NCBI GenBank assembly: GCA_018389105.1
Contig: JACATO010000307.1
Coordinates: 1-64,000, forward strand
Source of the DNA: Nautilus pompilius
Lineage: Eukaryota; Mollusca; Cephalopoda; Nautilida; Nautilidae
Direction of reading: 5' to 3'
DNA: 64,000 nucleotides
Made by a program: the position numbers and the translations under genes. How positions within the stretch are numbered: position 1 is the stretch's first letter; each line of letters starts with the position of its first letter. Positions 49,001 through 60,765 of the stretch are shown here, in pieces. The notes under the pieces were generated by a model. The model did no database searches and was not told the DNA's origin. It saw only the letters and a program-made list of their open reading frames with translations.

Positions 49001-52000
49001 TTTAAGCCAGAAGGCGACATCATCAGCAGCTCTTTTAGTTGTCTTGTTATGAAAACCAACTGCATCTGGCACTGAGGACCAAACTGTAACTCCAAACTCT
49101 GTTGTTGTAGATCTAATCTCAAAAGAACATGCTTGCATTTTGTTCAGTACAGGTATGTTTGAGTTTTAAAAAACTCAGGGTAAAATTATGCTACTGATGG
49201 AATTCAGGCAGAGTTCAAGCTAATTTTCAGAATGCTAGTTCCAGAGTAAGTGTGAAATGAAATGAGACGAGTTTACTGAAAAGCCCTAAACTTTCAACAG
49301 AAATGAAGAGTGCACAGATGGAGTGCACTGTGTTCAGGAATCGGTTGGTTGCAAAAAAATTTTTTTCAGAAGTTCAGAAGAAATTAATTAAAATTTCTTT
49401 AAGCTTTGTCACTCTTGGACTTGACAGTACTCTTCCCCCTACCAATGACAAGGCGGTTGATATCAAAGGGTAATGATGTCGGTACATCCCCCACCTCTCT
49501 GTGACTGCTCTTACACTCTCTATAGGACTCTGGAAAGCCACAAGTACTGTTCTTTCCAGGTTTTGTCAGAGAAATTTATTTTTGCCAAAAGTGATTCAGA
49601 GCATAGTTTGTTTGGGTTCCTAAAGTGCCTAGCAGTTGAAGATGCAATGTGCAGGGGCCAGTGAGATGCAGGAAGGCATTGAACTGAGGACATTACAATG
49701 CAGCTGGTGAAAGTTCTTGCAAGAAAGATTGACTTAACAGGAATAGTCCAATGGCACGAGCAATAATGCATTGACTGTAAAGTGTCTAATCTAAATGAGT
49801 TGTTTAAAGATGATGGCATTGATTTGGGTTAACAAATTCAAGCAGAGTGGGAAATTGTGGCAGATGTGTTGACCAACAATGTTCAAAGGCAAAAAGTATG
49901 ATGTAGTTAGCAATGAAGCAAGTGATATCCCTAGTCATTCTGAGTCTAATATGTTTCAGTGGCAGCAGGGAGTTAAAGTAATGCAATCGTTACCACTCAA
50001 GTGCATGGCTAATATTTCAGCTCGTAAACAGGGACGACAGCTCAAGAAATAGAAGGTAAAACTTTTAACTGATCATAATTATTCAACCAATTAACAAGTG
50101 ATGTCATTTCTCTCTATCCATTTGTAACCTCTGGTAATTTTTATAACCTCCCAATGCACAACAATAGTAGAAGAAATTAGGCATGATATCTGTTAAATCA
50201 CTCAATTTTTTTTGAAGACAGAGTCTTGATTATCAAAAATACTTCCAACTTGTTGTGGATAAGCTGTAATTTTGTTCAAAATGAAGTAGAATTACCACAT
50301 TTTATTGACTTTTGAACACTGTTTTGATTATTCATCAAGATATAGTTTTATTTTATATTCTCTAAGCTAACATGTGACAAATGAAAAACAGGTTAGTGTG
50401 CCTGCAAAACATTGCTTTATTCTGCTATCTTATTTTCATAAAATACACCTTGGGCTGCATGTAACAGTACAAGACTTCACTAGTGGTATACAGTAACTCT
50501 AACTGCAGGACTACATACACCATTTATTATCTGGTATGTCAACTACAGACATGTGCAGTGACTGCAACAAAAAGATCTCCACAGTGATTTCTGACATATT
50601 TTACAAAGAAAATACAACCACATCACATGGAACGAGCAAAGAATGACAATTTTCAATCAGGATGGCAAGAATATTTCTACAAAGTTTCATTTACAAACAA
50701 GCAAACCTCATCTAAGGTCTGTTGTCTAATTGGCACATTGTTTTATAAAGGTCTTTCATCTGACACTTGAAACACACTTTTGGGGAAAATGTGCCCCCTA
50801 CGTGTTTCCAGGAAAACAAGTATCTTTTGTGATTCTGTCGATATCCAAAAGAACAAGGAAAAAATATACTACATGTTATGTGTACAAAGAATAACAACAA
50901 CAACAAAAAGAAGAATGCTAGAGTGCACAGTTAAATCAATGAAGATACTACCCCATATCAGGTAAGCATTTGGCTTAGTGAAGCAAGGAACATACTCAAT
51001 ACTCATGGTGTAGTCATGATTTGTTTCTGTCTGGTCTGGGTTATTTGGTATCAACCCAGCAACATGGTTCCTTCTGTAATTCTGCACCATCCAGTTCTAT
51101 AGGCAGTGGATAGGATTATCAACCCTCCAACTAAACCAGGTTGATATTATGGTGGCCATCTTTGATATCAACTATTTATTGGCTGACTTTCAAAAAAAAG
51201 GAGAAAATTGCAAGAATAATTCTAGATTATTGAAAACAAGTTCATCGTTTCCCTTGGTTTTTAACTAAAGATTAACAAGTTTTCTTTTAGTTGTTTGATT
51301 TTTGCTTACTCTTAGCTTTACACAATGATATTTAAAACAAACTCAGATGAGCTGACTTTGCTGAAACACCCACCAACTAGACTGTCTAAAAGACATTCTC
51401 ATGCTAACAGCAGCAAGTATCATCAGTGACAGAACCTCACTGTTCTTGTCCATGTAGTTTGCCTAACTTTTTTTAAAGCAAGTACTGCTTAGTGTTTTTT
51501 TTTATTATTATTACTATTTTAACAAATACATTCTATATTTTTAGTTTTTATCAGCTTTGGAAGAAACTAGGTAAGTGTGATCAGTTCATCTGGTTAGGTA
51601 ATCAATGCTTCTTAAATCGAATGAATTACCTGACAAAAAATGTTAATTATAGGAAACTTCATTTTTGAGTTGTTGCTTCTATATCTATCTTTGTAAACAG
51701 TTAAAAATATTCGCCCATACCTCTCAGAAAACAAATTCCAAATAATGTGTAACTGCTCTAGTGGTGTAATTTATTTTGTATTTCATTTTTATCCATTTAT
51801 TTTTTGCTTTGCATACAAAACTTGAAGGATAGAACTGATGCTGAAATAATTTTGATATACATTGTTCCTGTAGTTTAAAAACATTTAACTAGGTACACAA
51901 ATTATTCTTTCTTGTGATGGACAATATGAGTAAAAGGAATTTAATTAATACATCAGTCACCACTGTGATTCATTGACGATTCTAGTGTACTAGTAAAAAC

Positions 52001-52347
52001 ATGGAAAACTTCATACATGGATTTTATAACATTTCACTTAACTGAGTTCACTTTAAATTGAATTAGATTACTATGAGATTCAGAGCTTGAGAAATTGATT
52101 AAAAATATTACCTCAGATATATTTATTTTTATTACATTCACAATATTTCTTTGTTTTCTTGAAGCACATAAATGGTGGCCTTTCATCCCAAGTTATTGTT
52201 GGAAGTAATTTTGGATATTGCATAATGTTAGCATTACTAAGCTAGGTACACAAAAGACATTATTATTATTATTAACTAGCCTGGCCAAAATTTGCTTGTA
52301 GTCAAGTGCATGTCAGGAACGGTAATCTTCCCATGTTTTCTATTAGT
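46071..52347. other. Gene-poor interval; no supported gene
   Basis: Open frames here are short and I recognise none. 46480-47130 and 49470-50040 look less AT-rich and have scattered longer frames, broken on both strands, which may be old decayed coding or transposon sequence. 48000-48430 is the most GC-rich part and has no clear frame. A minus-strand AATAAA at about 52122-52127 could serve the decarboxylase gene that ends at 52348. Confidence 0.5.
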
Positions 52348-52530
52348 CTAAACTGGCTGAAGGTCAGATCCCAGTCGGTCCATCTCTTCCACAAGAAAGT
52401 CAAGGTCTTCTGTTGTGGCTGCTGCACTGGAGATCACCACTCGGAAGAAGTTTGGCAGATTACCCATGGGCTGATAGCCAACCATTAATGACCCCTTCTT
52501 CATCATTCGTGCTTTTATTCTTGGGGCCAC
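52348..52530 (-). CDS. Decarboxylase last exon
   Basis: The acceptor is TTTGTTACAG. It encodes [39 protein letters not shown] and [20 protein letters not shown], then TAG at 52348-52350. GYQP, NFFR and the RLG.DL ending are standard for the family C-terminus. Confidence 0.93.
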   Translation of the reverse strand: MAPRIKARMMKKGSLMVGYQPMGNLPNFFRVVISSAAATTEDLDFLVEEMDRLGSDLQPV

Positions 52531-55500
52531 CTGTAACAAAGCAGGAAATGAGACACTGTTGGATTAAAAGGTAACCATTAAACAATCAACACTAAATCTA
52601 TCCCTTGAGGTGTATCAAGGGGACATAATCACAAATGGTTCTAGTGTTATGTATGGCGAGTCATGTATTTCAACATGTTGCTTATCTTTTGAGAATTTTT
52701 CTGTTGATTATGCAAATTAATGAGAATATTGGCAAACATTTTATTACGAACGATGTCCAGATTTTCCCTACACCACTTTACTATAAAGGCCAGGAGAAAA
52801 CAAAAGTATAAAATTGGCAGATTTTAAATGAAAACTAGTGGGAAAAAATAAGACTAAAAGAAACAACAACTCATGGCTAATATCACCCAGTATTATTCTT
52901 AAATCTGCTCAGGACTCAGTGGGCTACCCAGCAGTCTTTCTATAGCCAAATGGCTTCACTCAGAAGTACATTTTGTTAACTGAAATTCATTTCTAATAGT
53001 TTTTTCTGTATCTCTAATAATGTTTATCAATACAGTGATGAAAATCAGTAACCATCATCTACACATATTATGTTAATATTCCATGTAGAAATTAATAATA
53101 GTAAGCCACATCAATTGCTACAGAAAATGCAACCAATTTCATTGATGTACCTAATCTTGGATAAAATTTGTATAGATTAAAGTATCAACTTTGCACAAAA
53201 GCCGACATGTTTCTGCCAATGTCGACAACAGAAGACAGTGGGAAGATCAAATCTGAATGAGTCAAGTAACAGATATCTGTTGCTCTTTCATCTCAGGAAA
53301 TGCACCAAGAAATCAAAAGTAGTTGTTTTCTGCGATATAGCATAAATATTGCCATGTGTGTGATGAGGTGGTAGTGTCTCACATATTCTCAGTATTGGAA
53401 TGCTGTTTAGGGTTGAACTGAAGAATTGCCTTATCTTTCCACAATCAAACTTAATTACATTAACTTCTACAGTGACTGCATTTTGGATAAAGAAAGCTAT
53501 AGTGGTCAAGAGATGTCAACACTGTGACCGATGAGCATTCGAGAAACTCAAACATTGCATGTAGATACCTTTATCAGTAATTATTGACACGTGTTTTCAT
53601 CTCAGTTGATGGCCAACAGCAGTAGTAGCTCTGAATAATTTTAACAAAATTTATGCTGAATTTTATCTCATTTTTAATCAGATTTACCTTAGAAGAATAA
53701 TCAATTATCCATAGTTTGCAGAAAAAAAGAAAAGGCTGGAATGAGTAATACAAAAACACAACATATGGGGAAAAAAGAAAAGAAATTTAAAATCAGTAAT
53801 TTTAGTTTAACTAAAGGATAATTGTAATTTTATATGTTAAAATTATTTAATGAAAACTGCTGATCAAAAGTAATGTTTCTTTGGAGTAGATTCAATTTTT
53901 AAACTGTTCTCACGGTGTTCAGCTGTTTGTTTCTCTCCAGTCCCACTGACATCTCCCGCAGACTCTTTGGAATGTACCAGAAGCACACATTTGTGGATTC
54001 CCCCTATTTAAAGAAAGAGAGATGAAACAGAATACACATCTTCCTATGTTTACATGTAGTTATTTGTTACTAAGATTAAATAAATAAATAAATGTAGTAA
54101 TCTGCCATGTAAACAAAAAGGTAAGTACTTGGGGTGTTTTATAATGTGAGTGAAAGATATGTAAAATTAATATTTTTTCACACATGATGAATCTATTTTA
54201 TGTTAAATGTAAAATTTTAAATCAATATAACTTTGCATACAAACATAACTCTAAAAATGCCATCCTGAACTCAGTTTTATCCGCATGTCATTTCATGATG
54301 TATTATAATCAGCTGCAATTCATTTCTCAAATCTGAGGCCTTCCCTTAGTAAAAATAATGTAAATGAGTGCAATTCTTGAGACAATATACAATATTTAGA
54401 GAAGACCTGGGATAGTTAGCTTGTTACGGCCTCAGTAATTGCTGATGAAACATATAGATGAGCTATAATTGATGTTATGTAAATGAAAGTTAGGGATATC
54501 ACATCCATCATTGCCACCTCCATCTATGCACCTAATTATAAACTACTCTTAGCACAGCAACTAGTCCTGATGTTCCCTACTATCACTTGTGATGTCCATT
54601 TATTGAAATTTTACCTCTGATTTTGCTTTGAAAGATTAAAATAAAAGAAAAGTTAAAAAACAAACAAAATCACCAATCCATTAATAAATAAATAACCTGC
54701 AATGTAGCACTGCTTTTAAAGCCATTAAACACCCACACACTGAGTATCATTTCAATTTCCTACATAAATGAGAACTCTCACCTGCTCCAAAACTAAATCA
54801 AAACCTTCTTTCTTCCTTATCAATTTTCTAAGATACCTGAATAAAGAAAACAATTGGTTTACCACATGGTATTAAATTTCTTGTTCATAATGTGCAAATC
54901 TTGGATACGCATATAATAACAAAGTGGATAGTAAATTAGGTGAAGCCTGTTAACTCACTCCCTGTCAAGTATTTCCAAAATGGTTACCAGTAAGATTTAG
55001 ATAAGTATCAGCACAGGTGCCTATACTGTTTACCTTATTTTTCTTTAGAAAGAAAAAATTAACTCTGTACAAAGAATGTAAGTCAGAACATCTTTAAGTC
55101 TAACAAGAGAAAGTTATTATTTCTGTTAGATATTTGGGAATTTTTCTTTGTAAAATGGACAAAAAAATTTTCTTTTTTTTCATATTAGGGTAGGCATTAA
55201 CCAATTTAAATGTCAGAATGAGTTCTTTGTTTCTACTTAGCACAGGTTATTTTATAAATTGGTCATAAACTGATAAAGACAGCTTTAAGGTGAAATATTT
55301 GGGACAATGAAAGGGGATTTGGATGAAAAGATAAAATAAGATGTTACCCAGCAAGTTCAAAGATCCTGTTTATGTGATTTTCAAATCCCTTGTCTCCCTG
55401 CAAATAAAAATAGTGTTTTCGTTTTTTTACCGGCTAGAGCATCTATAGTTGCTATGGCCAGGAGTAAATCCACAAAACCTTAGTAGATTAAACAATTTGT

Positions 55501-58500
55501 TGGATTTTGTTTGAGATATTATTAAGACTTGAGGAATTTTTGATAATCATTAAATGTATACAAAATATAATTTAAGTGTAGATGACTCTGATTAGACATT
55601 ACGTTCTAGATATCCGCTGGTGATGGAAATTGGTCTTGATTTCTACTTGTTTGCTGTTGATCCAAAATTGATTAATAATCCAATAGAATTAGTTTATTTA
55701 TTTTTAACTCTCAGGTCAATAAAACAGCAGAGGGAACCAAGGATGAAGCAGCTGGACATTTTAGATTAGATGTCCATGTGGTAACAAAGGAGTAACTACG
55801 AATTAATATTTCACCTGGGCATAGAATTTCCAGAACATTTAGAATGACTACGTATTTTTCTACTGTATTCCAATAATAAAAGTAGTAGATACAGTGGATG
55901 TTAAACATTATGAAAAAACTTAATCAAATTCTTTGGCATCATGCTCTTTCAACAATTCATTGGTTTATCAAAACACCTGGAATGGTGTACAGTCACTACT
56001 GCTAACCTTGGCTCTCCACATCAGCCAGAACTTGAAGATGTCGTTGTGTCGTCCACACTGTATACTTTTGTCTCCTGTATCGTAATTGATGTCATAATGT
56101 TTATCCTTCTGGAACAGGTAGTTTGCGTGCATCCCATTGCATGACTGAAGTACTTCCTAAGAAGAGAGAAGACAGCTGGTGTACATCGTACAATTAGATG
56201 CTAAATAAATAGCTCTTAAAGATAAGAAAAAAGGAAATGATAAGTGTAATGTGGCTTAATGATTAGAAATCTCTATTGTGCAGCAATCATACAACTATTT
56301 ATTATTAACTGGCGGTTTGTAATACTTATGCAAAGCTGTCTGTCAGACTAAAACTATTTTTAAATCTTATACCAGCCTACCTAGAAGCACTAGTTGTGTT
56401 GAACTGGCTGTATTTAGTCATGTATAGATGCAATGCAAACATAGGGTTGGAGCTATAGACGGCTTTCTTGTTATTAATGAAAAGTGGGTCAAGCTGTGCT
56501 GACCAGTACAGATTTGAAGGATAGTAGGGGCAAATGTGTCCTTGATGGTATATGGAGGATTAAGGAATTTACTGTGCTAAACTTAGGATGTGGTAATAAC
56601 CAGGAAGTTCAACATGGCTCTAGTTCTCAGTGTGGATAATAACATTTACAGTCATAACCAACTTTGGATGTTAAAACAAACGATTCCATAAAGTACAAAG
56701 AAAACTTCTGTCCGTGCTTATCATATCAGAAATCTGCCATTTGTACTCAACTTATCTGATGCCTGCGCCAATTCTCACAAAAGCGCTTGTAATATTAATC
56801 AGTTAAAATGAATTATACAATAATTTTATCGCTAATTTGCTGTTTTGAAATAAATACTGATAAAAAATTCTGTGTGCACAGCATTTAAAAGAGAAAGTTC
56901 ACGAGTCTAAGGGAAATAACTTTTAAAGTTGGGCGGGATGAGGTGACAACATAAAGGGTGGGTGGGCACTTGAAATAAATATTGTATGGGATCAGGCAAA
57001 TAAATTCTTTCGCAAACCTTGTCGTTGACGAGAAAGGCCGAACACTGTAACGGGACCCCAAGCATCTTATGCGGGTTCCAAGTGATGGAATTTACTCTGA
57101 AACCAAATGAAAGGTAAAACATTTTATTTAAGTGGAAACTATTTAAAAATTAACAACTGTTTGTATCGAAAAGGAATTTAGCATGGAACCTGTATATTCT
57201 AACCTGCTGTAATAATAATAATTCGGAATAATGCAAAATCTTGTGGCTCCGCTGGTTCAAGTGGTGGAGAAGTCTTACAAGGTTTAGCTAGAAATTTCGG
57301 ATGAGCAGAAGAGCTCCCGGTCGCTGTCGGTCCATGCGGCGAGATGCACGGCCGTCGAAGCCAGGTAGACAGCCTCCGTCCATCAGCGGGATACCCCTCT
57401 GTACGAGCGAGGGTGTCGCTATGGTAACATTTTTTTTTTAAAAATTAATGCTATTTCTTTAGAAAACAGTTAATTTGTTGATCGTTAATAAAAAAAACTT
57501 GAAAATCTTCTTTTAGTAGGCGGAAAAGAGAAAATAAAGATAAAGATGTAAATAAAAATTTAATTGTGCATTGAACAAAGGTAAAATATGTGAGCATTTC
57601 TGTCGTTCATTCAAATTATTCGATAAACAGGGGAAAAATGTCAGTTTCATATTTCTTTTCCTACTACCACGTGACCAAACACCTGCTGAGCCTCTGATTG
57701 TACATTTTGTCTCCTTGTAAAGTTTCTAGGTTTTGTTGTTTTTTTAATTTGTATTTTCCTATTATTTCACGTTTTCAAATCTCTCTAAGGTAATGTGGGA
57801 AATTTTCGTTCAGCGCCACTGTCTGTATTTCAGCTGAGTGTTGGTTCTCGGCGCAGCTAGTGAAAGTCAGTTATTCCCCTTTGATAATTTCTTAACCACG
57901 ATCGTAGATAAGCTACTGCTTCTGTACCTTTGGATGTTATCCAACAGATGTCTGTGTTTTCCTGAAAGAAGGGTAGATGCACCCCAGGCTCCCTAAAATA
58001 AACAAACGAGCAATAAGTAAACAATCCCAAGAGATAGCTAATAGTTTGAGAAGTAAAACTGATCTTGTATTTACCGAAATAACAGTCAAATGTTCAAAAT
58101 AAAATCTCGCGGTGACATTGGAGGTAACTTTGGTGAACCGTAAAACCTAGCGACCGTTATTATTAAATAAGGGAGATCACTCTTATTGTAAAATCGGTTA
58201 AACACAAACCTAAAAATAGATATTATTTCGACAACTGATAAACTTCACTGAAAATCGCTTCGACTGAAACCGCACATAAAAATTTATGGTGATGTAGAAT
58301 TATTTTCGTTCGTGGAAATATTTAACGAACAAATGAATCACATGATTGTTGTGGATACAATAGCAAAATCTGTTTTCCTCGTTTCGGGATTTAAATAAAT
58401 TTCTGAAAACATGGCGTTCATATCCTCCTAGAATACAATCACACACACAACAAAATACAATACGCCAGAAAAAATTCTACATATATTATGCTAATATTTG

Positions 58501-60765
58501 TCTAATCCTCTTGGAATACCGCTAAGTAAATCTTTTGTCTTTTCACAACCCTTTATTTATTTCGAATAATTAACATGTTGCTGAATAGCAAAGGCGAAAA
58601 GTCAGTCATTGCAAATATATTTTACAGTGATACCAAAGGTTATTATAACCCTTAATGCTTGCAATCAAGATTTTCAGTGTCCATTGTAAAAGTTGCGATG
58701 TAAAAATGCATTTCTAACATAATAAAGCCAGTTAATCTCTTTCTTAATATTCATAGGATTTGGTACTAAATAAACATATATCGTTATACTTTAATGTGGA
58801 GATACCCGTAAATAGACACTTTTCAATTTTATTTAGACCAAAGAACATTATTTTAACAATGGAAATCCATAAAAGATAAGACTTGGTATAATTAAGCCAA
58901 AAAATCAGAGTTATGCCAGATGATGATCGTCACAGCATCATTTTATGGCCAGAATCGATTTTGCAATGAGCATACGACAGTTATCATCTCTTCCTTCAGC
59001 CCTGTGGTCACCAGAGGGATGAAACAACACCATTTCTATGGAAGCTGGTTATTCTTAGAAACCTTGGTAAGACGGACCCTTGTGAACACAAAGAACGCAT
59101 TCACCTGAGAATATTATCCGCTGTCGGCGGTTCAGGGTCATGTTATCTACTACCACCGTCTTCGAGCGTTCCTACATCTTCACGTTTGTTTCGTTATTTT
59201 TTCTATAACCCCTCATTGGTCCCGCGTAGCTCATCTCGTCGACGTGGGAGGCTGGGGATCACGTTCAATTTTCAAAGGTATAATAAATGAAGACTGTCCC
59301 TGAGAGGTCGGATTTTACGCGGGTCGGTTTGTGACCGAGACACCCTGCCAAGACGCCTCATTTATAGATGTGGGAGGAAGCCGGAGTGTCAAGATCAACC
59401 CCGCCACACTGCCTGCAGAGAAAGAACGGAAAGAAACTGTTCCAGAAAGTTCCACCGAACACTGGTACAATATAGCAGGCTCCGTTGCACCGCCGGCCAC
59501 CCTAATTTGTAAAAGTAGGGACCCGGTAGACACGTGTCGTGTTTAAATGTTAATTCCTGACTACCAAACATCATAAACGTCGTTTTCAGTAATAGAGTGA
59601 TCAGTGAACAAAGCTGTCAGCCCAGTGTGATATTCCAGTGACCAGAATTAATGTGCTTAGATATAAATTGGACATCCGATTTAAAAAACCCAGGGTGAAT
59701 TATAGGAGATGAAAGATGCCTTGACCTTGCTGTGTATCAATGTCAAACGAAGATAGGAATATGGAACACACTGATCCCGTTCACCGCTGATCAGTCACGT
59801 GTCATGACGTAATGAACAAAAGGTGCCGAGATATTCATTTAGCTTCAATCGGAATTTAAAATTGGAATCACGTGAAGGATGAAAAGTTCCGAGATTCTGC
59901 CACATGTTGCATCATCTTCAAATTGCTGTTAGCTAAATGGCTGCGCCCGGAAATTGTAACGGTCGACGCCACCTGAAGCGGGAAGAAGTTATGGAAAACG
60001 GTCCAGTCCCAGCGGGTCTTGTGTGCGTTTAAGTTTACTACCCTGAGCAGTAATTTGTGAGTATGGCCATCATCATGAGAAGAGTGGGTTGTGTTGTACA
60101 CTCCTCTTGTAGTTGGTGAAAAGCTGCTAGAGGGCAATCTTGACATTTTTATTCATCAGTTACAATTACGTTTTACGACATCCTGCAGCAGTTCAATAAT
60201 CTCCTAGAGCTTCCAGAAGCCGCCTCCCAAATCGGATGCTACTTATTTCTGTTTAACATAAAGGTGAAAGATATGAGTAAATAAAACGAATGGCGCTGCG
60301 TGATTCTTCTGAAATATTCAATTTTAGATTAGACAGGAGTCCTCTAACCGACGGTGGCGAATACGAACACAAACTTACATCAACGTGCAGCCACAGATTG
60401 TGTCTCTCACAAACGTCTGCAATTTCTTTTATGGGATCGAAGGCGCCGAGAACCGTGGATCCGCAGGTAGCGTTCACAAAGAACGGCAATTTACCATTTC
60501 GTTTCGCCAAGCAGATCTCCTCTTCCAGCTTCGGCACCACCATCTTTCCCCTGCACGGATAGACAGAGGTGAGAAAACGTTTTAGAAATAAAAAGATAAA
60601 TTATTATTGCATTTTGACATCAGATCTACCTACCCTGCCACGTCCTCGAGTCTGTCCAGACTGACTGGCAGCACTTCCAACAAACCCATGCTCTCCGAAC
60701 AACTTCGACAACGATGGGTTTACACAAATTTCGGATTGTCCGACAGATAGATGTCGTGCGTTTTA
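52348..60765 (-). CDS. PLP-dependent acidic amino acid decarboxylase (GAD/CSAD/GADL1 family), C-terminal two thirds, possibly a pseudogene
   Basis: Nine minus-strand exons: 60634-60765, 60379-60550, 57928-57992, 57018-57096, 56007-56156, 55348-55397, 54782-54836, 53914-54003 and 52348-52530. All phases match, giving about 324 residues of a family usually near 500. Group II decarboxylases of this type use pyridoxal phosphate to decarboxylate glutamate, cysteine sulfinate or aspartate. Landmarks are [14 protein letters not shown], the cofactor lysine in [47 protein letters not shown] and GYQPMG, ending at RLGSDLQPV. Some blocks resemble GAD65/67, others CSAD/GADL1, so the substrate is undecided. 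The most 5' exon has an in-frame TAA (60720-60722). No N-terminal exons were recognised upstream. Confidence 0.8.
53914..54003 (-). CDS. Decarboxylase exon h (NVCFWYIP)
   Basis: 30 codons, phase 0. The acceptor is TAAATAG and the donor ACC|GTGAGA. The frame is [20 protein letters not shown], then [10 protein letters not shown]. The IP.SLREM text is the GADL1 form. Confidence 0.9.
54782..54836 (-). CDS. Decarboxylase exon g
   Basis: 55 bases from TTATTCAG to CAG|GTGAGA. The frame is [18 protein letters not shown], corresponding to family segments of the YLVDEIKKREGF type. Confidence 0.85.
55348..55397 (-). CDS. Decarboxylase exon f
   Basis: 50 bases from TTTGCAG to GG|GTAACA. The frame is [16 protein letters not shown], matching the helix after the WRAKG motif. 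Confidence 0.85.
56007..56156 (-). CDS. Decarboxylase exon e (YLFQ to WRAK)
   Basis: 50 codons, phase 0 at both ends. The acceptor is TTCTTAG and the donor AAG|GTTAGC. The frame has [30 protein letters not shown] and [12 protein letters not shown], all strong family signatures. Confidence 0.92.
57018..57096 (-). CDS. Decarboxylase exon d (PLP lysine)
   Basis: The acceptor is GGTTTCAG. The frame is [20 protein letters not shown], then FLVNDK before GTTTGC. The Lys of NPHK forms the Schiff base with pyridoxal phosphate. [10 protein letters not shown] with PLQCSA is closest to GAD67 among the relatives I remember. Confidence 0.92.
57240..57430. other. GC-rich island inside a decarboxylase intron
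   Basis: A stretch clearly richer in G and C than its surroundings, between exons c and d. It includes CTGGTTCAAG, which resembles a pol III B box, but no full tRNA or SINE structure. It may be an old mobile fragment. Confidence 0.3.
57928..57992 (-). CDS. Decarboxylase exon c (GAWGAS)
   Basis: The acceptor is TATTTTAG. The frame is [20 protein letters not shown], then Q and a split Arg codon (CAAAG|GTACAG, phase 2). The usual text is AAWGGS; Gly and Ala are swapped in here. Confidence 0.88.
59219..59540 (+). mobile_element. Probable tRNA-derived SINE in the large decarboxylase intron
   Basis: The head (59219-59272) has an A-box-like GCGTAGCTCATCTCGTCG and a B-box-like GGGGATCACGTTCAATT at tRNA-like spacing. 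It is followed by about 260 bases of GC-rich body unlike the flanking intron. I cannot name the SINE family or see a clean tail or target-site duplication. Confidence 0.4.
60379..60550 (-). CDS. Decarboxylase exon b (GKM to HVD)
   Basis: The acceptor is CCGTGCAG and the donor GAT|GTAAGT. The 57 codons read [17 protein letters not shown], then [17 protein letters not shown], then [14 protein letters not shown]. The aspartate of HVD normally contacts the pyridine nitrogen of the cofactor. VLGAFDP is the CSAD/GADL1 form; GAD67 has VYGAFDP. Confidence 0.88.
60634..60765 (-). pseudogene. Decarboxylase exon a, with an in-frame TAA
   Basis: The acceptor GTTTTCAG and donor GGCAGG|GTAGGT give phase 2 at both ends, fitting the next exon exactly. 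The frame reads [14 protein letters not shown], then TAA, then [19 protein letters not shown] and [10 protein letters not shown]. It aligns by position with the family segment that ends before the GKM motif. The His usually found in the HYS part of that segment, which stacks on the cofactor, is not present. This is a nonsense mutation, a sequence error or a mis-modelled exon. Confidence 0.5.
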
